From NCBI RefSeq assembly GCF_036192275.1, contig NZ_CP108088.1, forward strand, positions 4,961,501 through 5,025,500: a stretch of 64,000 nt of DNA, in the 5' to 3' direction. Below the pieces are notes generated by a model. The model saw nothing but the letters and a program-made list of their open reading frames with translations, did not search any database and was not told where the DNA came from. The DNA comes from Streptomyces sp. NBC_00250. GTDB taxonomy: Bacteria; Actinomycetota; Actinomycetes; Streptomycetales; Streptomycetaceae. Below, piece by piece: positions 25,334 through 33,717 of this stretch (the stretch's first letter is position 1; every line of letters starts with the position of its first letter). A program made the translations under genes and the position numbers.

Positions 25334-26698
25334 ATGACCCCTCATGTCATCGAACCCGATCCCCAGGCCGGGGCCGCCGTCAAGGCAGCCGACCGCGCGC
25401 ACGTGTTCCACTCCTGGTCCGCCCAGGGCCTGATCGACCCGCTCGCCGTCGCCGGCGCCGAGGGTTCGTACTTCTGGGACTACGACGGAAACCGCTACCT
25501 GGACTTCACCAGCGGCCTCGTCTACACGAACATCGGCTACCAGCACCCCCGTGTGGTCGCCGCCATCCAGGAGCAGGCCGCGAAGCTCACCACCTTCGCG
25601 CCCGCCTTCGCCATCGACGTCCGCTCCGAGGCCGCACGCCTCATCGCCGAGCGCACCCCGGGCGACCTGGACAAGATCTTCTTCACCAACGGCGGCGCCG
25701 AGGCCGTCGAGAACGCCGTCCGCATGGCCCGGCTGCACACCGGCCGTACGAAGGTGCTCTCCGCCTACCGCTCGTACCACGGCGCCACCTCCACCGCGAT
25801 CAACCTGACCGGCGACCCGCGCCGATGGGCCTCCGACAACGGCTCCGCGGGCGTCGTGCGCTTCTGGGCGCCGTTCCTCTACCGCTCGCCCTTCTACGCC
25901 ACCACCGAGGCGGAGGAGAGCGCACGGGCCCTCCAGCACCTGGAGGACACGATCGCCTTCGAGGGTCCGGCGACGATCGCCGCGATCATCCTGGAGACCG
26001 TGCCCGGCACCGCCGGCATCATGACCCCGCCGCCCGGCTACCTCGCCGGCGTCCGCGAGATCTGCGACAAGTACGGCATCGTCTTCGTCCTCGACGAGGT
26101 CATGGCGGGCTTCGGCCGCACCGGCAAGTGGTTCGCCGCCGAGCACTTCGACGTCGTGCCCGACCTGATGACCTTCGCCAAGGGCGTGAACTCCGGCTAC
26201 GTGCCCCTCGGCGGCGTCGCCATCAACGCCGAGATCGCCGCCACCTTCGACAAGCGCCCCTACCCCGGCGGACTGACCTACTCCGGTCACCCGCTGGCCT
26301 GCGCCGCCGCCGTCGCCACCATCCAGGTGATGGAGGACGAGAAGGTCGTCGAGAACGCCGCCCACATCGGCGAGCACGTCCTCGGCCCCGGCCTGCGCGA
26401 GCTCGCCGAGCGCCACCCGTCCGTCGGCGAGGTCCGCGGCATGGGCGTCTTCTGGGCGCTCGACCTGGTCAAGAACCGCGAGACGCGCGAACCGCTCGTC
26501 CCGTACAACGCGGCCGGCGAGGCCAACGCGCCCATGGCCGCCTTCGGCGCGGCGGCGAAGAAGAACGGCCTGTGGCCCTTCGTCAACATGAACCGCACCC
26601 ACGCCGTCCCCGCGTGCAACGTCACCGAGGCGGAGGCCAAGGAAGGCCTCGCCGCCCTCGACGCGGCCCTCGCGGTCGCCGACGAACACACCGCGTAA
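25334..26698 (+). CDS. class III PLP-dependent aminotransferase
   Basis: 454 residues of the omega-amino acid/beta-alanine:pyruvate aminotransferase group. FFTNGGAEAVENAVR binds PLP phosphate, FVLDEVMAGFGRTG holds Asp254, which contacts the pyridine nitrogen, and MTFAKGVNSG holds the PLP lysine Lys283. ATG 25334 is chosen at the onset of the conserved N-terminus, since upstream in-frame sequence is non-coding. A GntR regulator follows on the same strand after 79 bp and could control it. The amino donor (polyamine, beta-alanine, GABA) cannot be assigned. Confidence 0.9.
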   Translation: MTPHVIEPDPQAGAAVKAADRAHVFHSWSAQGLIDPLAVAGAEGSYFWDYDGNRYLDFTSGLVYTNIGYQHPRVVAAIQEQAAKLTTFAPAFAIDVRSEAARLIAERTPGDLDKIFFTNGGAEAVENAVRMARLHTGRTKVLSAYRSYHGATSTAINLTGDPRRWASDNGSAGVVRFWAPFLYRSPFYATTEAEESARALQHLEDTIAFEGPATIAAIILETVPGTAGIMTPPPGYLAGVREICDKYGIVFVLDEVMAGFGRTGKWFAAEHFDVVPDLMTFAKGVNSGYVPLGGVAINAEIAATFDKRPYPGGLTYSGHPLACAAAVATIQVMEDEKVVENAAHIGEHVLGPGLRELAERHPSVGEVRGMGVFWALDLVKNRETREPLVPYNAAGEANAPMAAFGAAAKKNGLWPFVNMNRTHAVPACNVTEAEAKEGLAALDAALAVADEHTA

Positions 26699-26777
26699 CC
26701 GCGCCGCCGGTGCCGCACAGAGGCGGCCCCTTCCGTCTGGACTAGGGTGTCCGGAGCCGGACGGAGGGGGCCGACCC

Positions 26778-27485
26778 ATGCCCGCGAGCGGAGCTGTCAC
26801 CCGCAACACCTTGCGACAGCAGATCGCGGACGCGCTCCGTGACGAAGTGCTCGCGGGCCGTCTCCAGCCCGGCGAGGAATTCACGGTCAAGCAGATCGCC
26901 GAGCAGTACGGCGTCTCCGCGACACCCGTACGCGAAGCCCTCGTCGACCTCTGCGCGCAGGGCCTCCTCGACTCCGACCAGCACCGCGGCTTCCGCGTCC
27001 ACCAGTACTCGGTCGACGACTACCGGGGCATGATCGAGGCCCGGATGCTCGTCGTCGACGGCATCTTCCGCCGCGACGCCGCCATGGTCCCGCCCCGCTC
27101 CGCCGTCACGGAACCCGACCTCGGCATCGGCGTCGCCCTCGTCTCCATACGGCGCAGGGGCGAGGCGGCGGCCCGCGCGGCCCGCGCCGGGGACCTCGAC
27201 ATCCTCATCGGCTACGACATCCGCTACTGGCGCGAGCTGGGGCGCCTGGTCGCCGCCAACGACTACATCGCCGACTTCCTGCACAAGCTCCGCGTCCAGG
27301 CCTGGGTCTTCTCCGTGCCGTACCTGCGCTCCGAGCGCGACATGCTGGGCTGGCTGTGGAGCGACCACGTGAACCTGGTCGACGCGATCACACGCGGTGA
27401 CGCCGAGGCGGCCGTCGCGGTCGTCCGGGAGTACAACACCCACTCGATGGAATGGGCGGACCGGCTGGAGCAGCGGGCCCGCTGA
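26778..27485 (+). CDS. GntR-family (FadR-type) transcriptional regulator
   Basis: 235 residues. An N-terminal GntR winged helix (LRQQIADALRDEVLAGRLQPGE, then EQYGVSATPVREAL) is followed by an all-helical FCD-like ligand domain in which metal-binding residues are not all obvious. ATG 26778 follows GGAGGGGG. It lies downstream of the aminotransferase gene; regulation of amine or amino acid use is a reasonable but unproved guess. Confidence 0.88.
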   Translation: MPASGAVTRNTLRQQIADALRDEVLAGRLQPGEEFTVKQIAEQYGVSATPVREALVDLCAQGLLDSDQHRGFRVHQYSVDDYRGMIEARMLVVDGIFRRDAAMVPPRSAVTEPDLGIGVALVSIRRRGEAAARAARAGDLDILIGYDIRYWRELGRLVAANDYIADFLHKLRVQAWVFSVPYLRSERDMLGWLWSDHVNLVDAITRGDAEAAVAVVREYNTHSMEWADRLEQRAR

Positions 27486-27660
27486 GCGCGCCGCGTGAGG
27501 CGACCGGGACGGGCCGGTCGGGTTGAGGGCCCGGCTCCCCGGGCAGTTCCTCAGCGGGTGGACGGTGTCCGTGGGGCGCCGACTAACCTGGCCGTCCCTG
27601 CAAAAAGCCTGGCGTACGCCCTGCGAGCGTCCCCCGCAACTGACGGAGAGCGAGCCTCCC

Positions 27661-28311
27661 TTGGCCTGTGACCTGTGGCTGGTCCCCCTCGTCGACGTGC
27701 TGTGCCACAGCCCCGACAATCCCTTCGCCGAAGAGATCGCCGCGTACGACGCCGTGCTCAGCGCCTCCGGGCTGCCGACCGTGCCGGTCTACGCGTACAT
27801 GCCGGGACTCTCCGGTGACGTCGCCCCGATCGCCGGCTTCGACTACGAGGCCCTGCACTTCCTGCGCCGCGCCTACCTGCTCCAGATGTGCGGACTGCCG
27901 GTCGAACCGGTCGGCGAGCTCGGCGGGGACTACGAACAGCTCCTGGAGATGTTCGAGGCGACCGCCCAGCAGTCCCACCTGGTCTGGCACTACGACCACG
28001 CGGGCGCCTACGTGCCGGTCGACTTCCCGGTCCCGCTCGCCAGCGACGAGCTCCTGGAGGGCGGCGGGCCGCTCGGCTCCTCGTACGGGCTGCTGAGGGA
28101 GCTGGAATTCGTGGCCCCCTCGATCGGCATCGACCCGTCGAACCCGCCGGCGCCGCCCGTGCCGCCGGAGCGGCCGACCACCCTGGAGGAACCGGCCGTA
28201 CCGATCCAGCTGGACGGCGGCCCCTTCGCCCGGGAACGCCATGTGTGGCTGGGGCTGCACGCGGCGGCGACCCGGAGCCTGGCCCAGGGCTCGATGATCA
28301 TCCTGAGCTGA
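27661..28311 (+). CDS. conserved protein of unknown function
   Basis: 216 residues; I do not recognise a domain. It begins LACDLWLVPLVDVLCHSPDNP from TTG 27661, with GGAGAG about ten bases before. It is acidic, soluble, and has a Pro-rich stretch near 160-185. Good third-position GC and the conserved-looking N-terminus support coding. It converges with the SLATT gene at a shared terminator. The start could lie upstream, as the open frame extends to 27523. Confidence 0.7.
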   Translation: MACDLWLVPLVDVLCHSPDNPFAEEIAAYDAVLSASGLPTVPVYAYMPGLSGDVAPIAGFDYEALHFLRRAYLLQMCGLPVEPVGELGGDYEQLLEMFEATAQQSHLVWHYDHAGAYVPVDFPVPLASDELLEGGGPLGSSYGLLRELEFVAPSIGIDPSNPPAPPVPPERPTTLEEPAVPIQLDGGPFARERHVWLGLHAAATRSLAQGSMIILS

Positions 28312-28375
28312 GCTCCGCGCGCCCGGCCCGAGCCGGCCGATCCGCGCCCACGGCCCCGAGGGGCCCCGGAGGCCT

Positions 28376-28406
28376 GCGTCAGCGGGCCTCCGGGGGCCGC
28401 TGACGC
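28376..28406. terminator. bidirectional terminator between 27661 gene and SLATT gene
   Basis: GCGTCAGCGG (28376-28385) and CCGCTGACGC (28397-28406) form a perfect 10-bp stem overlapping the SLATT stop codon. Confidence 0.65.
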
Positions 28407-29101
28407 GGCATGTTCGGACGAGTGCCGGGCGGCAGCGGGAAACGGCCCGACGGGTGATGGCTCTCGGCCCGCGCGGGCACCACGCCCACCGACTGGAGCG
28501 CCAGCGGCGCCGGACCCGAACGGAACTCGACCATCCAGTCCGCGGTCTCCGCCCGTACGAGCTCGGTCACGTCCTCCGAGAAGCGGCGCAGCACGCCCAG
28601 ACATCGCTCGGCGGCCTCGCTGGCGGTGCCCTCCGTGGGGCCCAGGACCTCCCGGACGCTCTCCGAGGCCCAGTCGAACTGCAGGGCCTGCAGACGCCGC
28701 TGCACGGCCTGTGCCGTCGCCACGTCCCTTATCCAGCCGGACGTCAGACCGAAGTACCGGTCGCAGGCGATGCAGGCGGCGCCGAGCAGCAGCGAGAGAT
28801 AACCCCAGCCGGCCGTGCCCTCCGCCACGCCCGTCAGGTCGAGCAGCGGCAGCGCGGCGCCCGCGATCACCCCGGCCGCCGTCCCGATCCGCAGGATCCG
28901 GGCGCTGCGGCGCTTCCAGACCCGGTCGGAGAGATACCACTCGGCCGTGCGCAGGGCATTGGACTCCACCCAGCGGTACAGCTCGTCGAGCCGTTCGGCG
29001 GGCTCGCCCCAGTCGCCCAGGGGGAACGGCGTACCGGTCAGATCGCGGTGGACGTCTCCCCCGGGGGGTCCCGGTGGCTGCATCTCCGGCTGCTGGCTCA
29101 C
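28379..29101 (-). CDS. SLATT-domain two-helix membrane protein
   Basis: 240 residues. Two adjacent transmembrane helices at about 70-93 (ILRIGTAAGVIAGAALPLLDL) and 97-118 (GYLSLLLGAACIACDRYFG), preceded by a helical WYLSDRVWKRR segment and followed by a coiled helical region, match SLATT proteins. SLATT (SMODS- and SLOG-associating 2TM effector) domains are proposed pore-forming effectors of nucleotide-activated defence systems. Here no nucleotidyltransferase or SLOG gene is adjacent, and the protein sits next to housekeeping ybaB, so a core role is equally possible. GTG start 29101. Confidence 0.7.
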   Translation of the reverse strand: MSQQPEMQPPGPPGGDVHRDLTGTPFPLGDWGEPAERLDELYRWVESNALRTAEWYLSDRVWKRRSARILRIGTAAGVIAGAALPLLDLTGVAEGTAGWGYLSLLLGAACIACDRYFGLTSGWIRDVATAQAVQRRLQALQFDWASESVREVLGPTEGTASEAAERCLGVLRRFSEDVTELVRAETADWMVEFRSGPAPLALQSVGVVPARAESHHPSGRFPLPPGTRPNMPRQRPPEAR

Positions 29102-29351
29102 CGGGGGACTCCTCTGTTCAGCTCAGCGCTCATGTCCTTCTGTGACGTGCGGTGCACGTGGTGCCTGCCCTTCCTACCGCCGAATGGTGGGCGATGGGCC
29201 CGGAATCCCGGGATTTCCGCCCGCAAGGGGGTCTTGATCAGGTAGAGGAGCCCGCAGTTTCTCACTCGAAAGAGTGATGGAGGCAGGGCGGGCAGGGACC
29301 ACGTAGGCTCGGCGTACCGACATACGGACAGAGCGAACCTCAGGAGTGACC

Positions 29352-29687
29352 GTGATTCCCGGTGGTGGCCAGCCCAACATGCAGCAGCTTCTCCAGCAGG
29401 CCCAGAAGATGCAGCAGGACCTCGCCCGCGCGCAGCAGGAGCTGGCCGCGACCGAGGTCGACGGACAGGCGGGCGGCGGCCTGGTCAAGGCGACCGTGAC
29501 CGGCTCCGGCGAGCTGCGCGGCCTGGTCATCGACCCCAAGGCGGTCGACCCCGAGGACACCGAGACGCTCGCCGACCTGATCGTGGCCGCCGTACAGGCC
29601 GCCAACGACAACGCTCAGCAGCTCCAGCAGGCCAAGCTCGGCCCGCTGGCACAGGGCATGGGCGGCATGCCGGGCCTCGGCTTCTGA
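29352..29687 (+). CDS. ybaB: YbaB/EbfC nucleoid-associated protein
   Basis: 111 residues. A Gln-rich N-terminal helix ([15 protein letters not shown]) and the conserved core [14 protein letters not shown] and [14 protein letters not shown] identify the YbaB/EbfC DNA-binding family, which forms tweezer-shaped dimers. GTG 29352 fits the known protein start with CAGGAG at optimal distance; GTG 29346 would be too close. It lies 104 bp upstream of recR, the order found in many bacteria. Confidence 0.95.
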   Translation: MIPGGGQPNMQQLLQQAQKMQQDLARAQQELAATEVDGQAGGGLVKATVTGSGELRGLVIDPKAVDPEDTETLADLIVAAVQAANDNAQQLQQAKLGPLAQGMGGMPGLGF

Positions 29688-29791
29688 GGCTTCCGGCCAC
29701 GGGGCTTCCGAGGCCCCTCCTCCCGCGGGCTTCTTAGGCTCGCTTTAAGCCACTACCGTAAGAATCAAGCACTCCCTTGAAAGGGCGTTCC

Positions 29792-30391
29792 GTGTACGAA
29801 GGCGTGGTTCAGGACCTCATCGACGAACTGGGCAGGCTGCCCGGCGTCGGTCCCAAGAGCGCGCAGCGGATCGCCTTCCACATCCTCCAGGCCGAGCCGA
29901 CCGACGTACGGCGTCTCGCGCACGCGCTCCTGGAGGTCAAGGAGAAGGTCAGGTTCTGCGCGGTCTGCGGAAACGTCGCACAGCAGGAGCAGTGCAACAT
30001 CTGCCGCGACCCGCGCCGCGACCTGACCGTCATCTGTGTGGTCGAGGAGCCGAAGGACGTCGTCGCGATCGAGCGGACCCGCGAGTTCCGGGGGCGGTAC
30101 CACGTCCTCGGCGGCGCGATCAGCCCGATCGAGGGCGTCGGCCCGGACGACCTCCGCATCCGCGAGCTGCTCACGCGGCTCGCCGACGGCACGGTCACCG
30201 AGCTGATCCTCGCGACCGACCCGAACCTGGAGGGCGAGGCCACCGCGACGTACCTGGCGCGGATGATCAAGCCCATGGGACTCAAGGTGACCCGGCTCGC
30301 GAGCGGGCTCCCGGTCGGCGGCGACCTGGAGTACGCCGACGAGGTGACCCTCGGCCGTGCCTTCGAGGGGCGGAGGCTGCTAGATGTATGA
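29792..30391 (+). CDS. recR: recombination mediator RecR
   Basis: 199 residues, full family length. Helix-hairpin-helix [15 protein letters not shown] at 13-27, a four-cysteine zinc finger ([16 protein letters not shown], about 55-70) and a Toprim domain from about 78 ([24 protein letters not shown]). With RecF and RecO it loads RecA on SSB-covered DNA. GTG 29792 follows TTGAAAGGG. Confidence 0.97.
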   Translation: MYEGVVQDLIDELGRLPGVGPKSAQRIAFHILQAEPTDVRRLAHALLEVKEKVRFCAVCGNVAQQEQCNICRDPRRDLTVICVVEEPKDVVAIERTREFRGRYHVLGGAISPIEGVGPDDLRIRELLTRLADGTVTELILATDPNLEGEATATYLARMIKPMGLKVTRLASGLPVGGDLEYADEVTLGRAFEGRRLLDV

Positions 30392-30426
30392 CGACCGGGC
30401 CGGTGCGCTCTCAGGGAGGCTCCTCG

Positions 30427-31086
30427 ATGTCTGACCCCACGCTGCACGCGATCACGCAGAACCCCGACGACTTCGCGGTCCAGATCGCCGACTCCATCGA
30501 GAGCTTCATCGTCGCGACCACCGAGGTCGCCAAGGGCGACGAGCCGGACAGCGCCGTGCCCTTCCTGCTCCTGGAGATCTCGCAGCTGCTCCTCGCGGGC
30601 GGCCGGCTCGGCGCGCACGAGGACATCGTCCCGGACGAGCGGTACGAGACCGACACGGGCCCCGAGCCCGACGTCGACGACCTGCGCATGCGCTTCGCGG
30701 TCCTCCTCGAACCGATCGACGTCTTCTCCGAGGTCTTCGACCCGTACGAGCCCCGCAAGGCCCCCGTCCCGGCCCGGATCTCCGACAACCTCGCCGACAT
30801 CGTCACCGACCTCCGCCACGGCCTCGCCCACTACCGCGCAGGCCGCACCAGCGAGGCCCTGTGGTGGTGGCAGTTCTCCTACTTCTCCAACTGGGGCCCC
30901 ACCGCCTCGGCGACCCTCCGCGCCCTGCAGTCCCTCGTCGCCCACGTCCGCCTCGACCAGCCGCTCGCGGAGCTGGACGGCCTCGACACGGACGAGGACC
31001 TCACCGAGGACGACCTCGCGGAAGAGGCCGGCCGCGTGATGGCGGAGGAGATCGGCGCACCGCTGGGCCTCAGGTCGAGGAAGTAG
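30427..31086 (+). CDS. DUF5063-family protein
   Basis: 219 residues, acidic and mostly helical, with the strongly conserved-looking stretch GRTSEALWWWQFSYFSNWG near 140-158. I recognise it as the DUF5063 protein found after recR in Streptomyces; no biochemical function is known to me. ATG 30427 follows AGGGAGG, 35 bp after recR, so cotranscription is likely. It marks the end of a conserved block; accessory genes start next. Confidence 0.85.
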   Translation: MSDPTLHAITQNPDDFAVQIADSIESFIVATTEVAKGDEPDSAVPFLLLEISQLLLAGGRLGAHEDIVPDERYETDTGPEPDVDDLRMRFAVLLEPIDVFSEVFDPYEPRKAPVPARISDNLADIVTDLRHGLAHYRAGRTSEALWWWQFSYFSNWGPTASATLRALQSLVAHVRLDQPLAELDGLDTDEDLTEDDLAEEAGRVMAEEIGAPLGLRSRK

Positions 31087-31122
31087 CGGACCGCTCGGCC
31101 AGACCCCTGCCATCATGGGCCG

Positions 31123-33147
31123 ATGAGCGGGGGAACGACCGCGGACGCGGGAGCAGTACCGGGCGCGGGCCGTACCGACGCGTCCGGCGAACGGGCCGTC
31201 GCGGCAGGCGGGGCGATCGGGAACGTCAACACCGGCGACATCGGCACCCAGATCGCGCGTGCCACGCTGCTGCCCCCGGAAGCGCTCACCGTCTCCCCGG
31301 CCGGACTGGTCCATCTCCCCGAGCGCACCCAGCTGTTCGTCGGCCGGGCCCGCGAACTGGCCTTGCTGGACAAGGGCGTCGGCGTCCAGGTCATCTGCGG
31401 ACTCGGCGGCATGGGGAAGTCGACGCTGGCGGCCCGGTGGGCCGCCGACCGGGTGGCCGATCACACGGTCGTCTGGTGGATCACGGCCGAGACGCCCGCC
31501 GAACTCGACGCGGGACTCGCCGACCTGGCGCGGGCCATGCAACCGGGCGTCGTGGGCGTACTGCCCGAAGACGCCCTGCGTGAACGGGCGTTGCAGTGGC
31601 TGGCCACCCACGACGACTGGCTGCTCGTCCTCGACAACGTCTCCGACCCGGCCGACCTGCGCCCTCTGCTGGCACGGGCGGGAAGCGGCCGGATCGTCGT
31701 CACCTCGCGGCGGGCGAGCGGCTGGCAGGACATCGCGCGGACGGTCGTCCTGGACGTCCTCGAACCGGCGGAGGCCGCCGAACTCTTCACCGGGGTGTGC
31801 GACGCCGACGACGGAGTCGGCCCGCTCTGTGCCGAGTTGGGCTACCTGCCCCTCGCGCTGAAGCAGGCCGCCGCCTATTGCGCCGAGGCCGGGATCACCC
31901 CCCGCGCCTACCTGGAGCTGCTCGCCGCGTACCCCGGAGAGATGCTCGCGGCCACGGCGGAGGGCGGCGAGGCCGCCCGCACCCTGTCCCGCGTCTGGCA
32001 GGTGACCATGGACCGGCTCACGGACACCCCGCGCGCCGGCCTCGTGCTCCGCACCATCGCCTGGTGGGCACCCGAGGGGATCGCGCGGCGCCTCCTGGAG
32101 CCGCTGGGAACGCCACTGGAGGTCACGGAGGCCGTGCGGCGCCTGGCCGCACACAGCATGATCACGCTCCGGGACGGGACGCTGAACGTCCACCGGCTGG
32201 TGCAGGCGGTGGTCCGGGCGGATCCGTCGGAGGCGACGGGGACGGCGCGGGAGATCGCCACGGAGCTGCTGTACAGGGGCATGGCCTGGGCGGAGCCCGG
32301 CACGGACCGGCACTTCGCCGTGCACGCGGAGGTTCTGGCCGGACACACCGATCCGGCGGACGACACCGACGAGGCCGCCGCGCTGTTCACACTGGCCGGC
32401 GTGTTCTTCGGTGTGGACACGGCCCTCAGCCGGGCTCTGCCGCTGTGCGAGCGGGCGCTGCACTCCCTGCGTCGGATCCACGGCCCGGATCACCCGACCA
32501 CACTGAACGCGGCGCAGGCCCTCGCTCTGACCGTGCACATGGCGGACGGCGGGGCCGGGGCAGCCGCCGCCTTGCTGACGGGAGGCTTCGCCCACCTGTC
32601 GCGCGTGCTCGGGCCCGACGATCCACGGACTCTGGCAGCCCGCGGGCACCTGGCCCGAGCGCTGCGGACGAGCGAACCGGAGCGGGCGCAGGAGTTGTGC
32701 CGGGAGAACGCCTCGCACTCCCATCGCGTCCTGGGGCCGAGGCATCCGCAGACGATCCAGGCCCGGTACGACCTGCTCCATTCCTGGCCCGACAGGGACA
32801 CCGACCTGGCGGCCCTGGAGGAGCTCGTCGGCGACGCCGAGCGGGCGTCGCCCGAGGACCCCCTCCTGGGCGAGACCATCAAGCGCACCCTGACCCTGGA
32901 GCTCGCGGCCGCCGGAGAGACCGAGCGCGCGCTCGCCCTCTCGGCCGAGGTCATCGAGGACTGCCGCCGCCGCTACGGCGCCGGGGACTCACGCATTCTC
33001 CTGTCCCGCCTGATCGAGGTCCACGTGCTCGACCTGGGCGGTCAGAAGGAACGCGTCCGCGCCCTGGGGACGGTGCTGTTGGAGGACTGCCTGCGGACGA
33101 TCGGGGAGGGCGAACTGACGCGGCTGGTACGGGGGATGCTGTCGTGA
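31123..33147 (+). CDS. NLR-like NB-ARC/TPR STAND ATPase (copy 1)
   Basis: 674 residues. Residues 20-39 are a Gly/Ala/Val-rich motif (AVAAGGAIGNVNTGD) shared with the next two proteins. An NB-ARC domain follows: Walker A GLGGMGKST at 93-101, Walker B LLVLD at 167-171, sensor RIVVTSR, GLPL-like LGYLPLAL and MHD-like AHSMI. TPR-like helices fill about 400-674. STAND proteins of this form switch by ATP-driven oligomerisation; bacterial ones often act as phage sensors. CCATCATGG about 8 bases before ATG 31123 suggests a leaderless message. It is a tandem paralog of the 33718 gene and sits between core genes recR-DUF5063 and ask-asd, hence accessory. Confidence 0.9.
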   Translation: MSGGTTADAGAVPGAGRTDASGERAVAAGGAIGNVNTGDIGTQIARATLLPPEALTVSPAGLVHLPERTQLFVGRARELALLDKGVGVQVICGLGGMGKSTLAARWAADRVADHTVVWWITAETPAELDAGLADLARAMQPGVVGVLPEDALRERALQWLATHDDWLLVLDNVSDPADLRPLLARAGSGRIVVTSRRASGWQDIARTVVLDVLEPAEAAELFTGVCDADDGVGPLCAELGYLPLALKQAAAYCAEAGITPRAYLELLAAYPGEMLAATAEGGEAARTLSRVWQVTMDRLTDTPRAGLVLRTIAWWAPEGIARRLLEPLGTPLEVTEAVRRLAAHSMITLRDGTLNVHRLVQAVVRADPSEATGTAREIATELLYRGMAWAEPGTDRHFAVHAEVLAGHTDPADDTDEAAALFTLAGVFFGVDTALSRALPLCERALHSLRRIHGPDHPTTLNAAQALALTVHMADGGAGAAAALLTGGFAHLSRVLGPDDPRTLAARGHLARALRTSEPERAQELCRENASHSHRVLGPRHPQTIQARYDLLHSWPDRDTDLAALEELVGDAERASPEDPLLGETIKRTLTLELAAAGETERALALSAEVIEDCRRRYGAGDSRILLSRLIEVHVLDLGGQKERVRALGTVLLEDCLRTIGEGELTRLVRGMLS

Positions 33148-33207
33148 GCCCACCCGCCGCGCTGCCATCGCCGTAAGCCCACCCGCCGCGCCCGTCGCGC
33201 TGCCATC
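33147..33207. repeat. imperfect tandem duplication between NLR-like gene 1 and membrane-protein gene
   Basis: AGCCCACCCGCCGCG...CTGCCATC occurs at 33147-33169 and again at 33176-33207, the second with a 9-bp insert (CCCGTCGCG). It spans the gene 1 stop codon and the promoter (TGCCATCATGG) of the next gene. Confidence 0.8.
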
Positions 33208-33215
33208 ATGGACGC

Positions 33216-33698
33216 ATGGCAACGCAGACGCGGGGACGGTCGAAGACCTGGCTGTGGAGCGGCATCGGCGTCGGTGTCGTCGGGATCGGCGCGCTGATCG
33301 CCGTCGCGGTCGCCGACCTCGGGAAGGCCGACCAGATCGCGAGCGTCGTCGGCGTCGTCCTGGCGGCCGTCGGCCTCGGGCTCACCCTCTGGGGGCAGTT
33401 CGGGGGCGGGGCGGCGACCACGCCCGCTCCGGCCGCGCCCGCTCCGACGGCGCCGGCTCCGCCCGCGGCGCATGTGACCGCCTCGGGTGCGGGTGCCGTA
33501 GCCGCCGGCGGGAACATCGGGTCCGTGGCGACGGGCGGAGGTACGAGCCCGGCAGCACCCGCTCCGACGCCCACGGCCCCGGCTCCCGCGGCTCCTGCCC
33601 CCGCTCCCGCCCCTGCCCCCGGGTCCGTCACCGCCTCCGGTGACCGGTCCGTCGCGGCGGGCGGCGACATCGGCTCCGTATCGACGGGCGACGCGTGA
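33216..33698 (+). CDS. small two-helix membrane protein with two NLR-shared motifs (putative effector)
   Basis: 160 residues, no family recognised. Transmembrane helices at about 12-34 (LWSGIGVGVVGIGALIAVAV) and 42-60 (ASVVGVVLAAVGLGLTLWG) are followed by a Pro/Ala-rich tail. The tail contains two copies of the motif found at the N-termini of both flanking ATPases: residues 89-108 (AVAAGGNIGSVATGG) and 140-159 (SVAAGGDIGSVSTGD). The two-helix-plus-shared-motif layout resembles pore-forming effectors recruited by NLR oligomers. ATG 33216 is probably leaderless. Only 19 bp separate it from the next gene. The effector role is inference; a scaffold or sensor role is possible. Confidence 0.75.
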   Translation: MATQTRGRSKTWLWSGIGVGVVGIGALIAVAVADLGKADQIASVVGVVLAAVGLGLTLWGQFGGGAATTPAPAAPAPTAPAPPAAHVTASGAGAVAAGGNIGSVATGGGTSPAAPAPTPTAPAPAAPAPAPAPAPGSVTASGDRSVAAGGDIGSVSTGDA

Positions 33699-33717
33699 GC
33701 GTCGGGGCGCGCGACGC

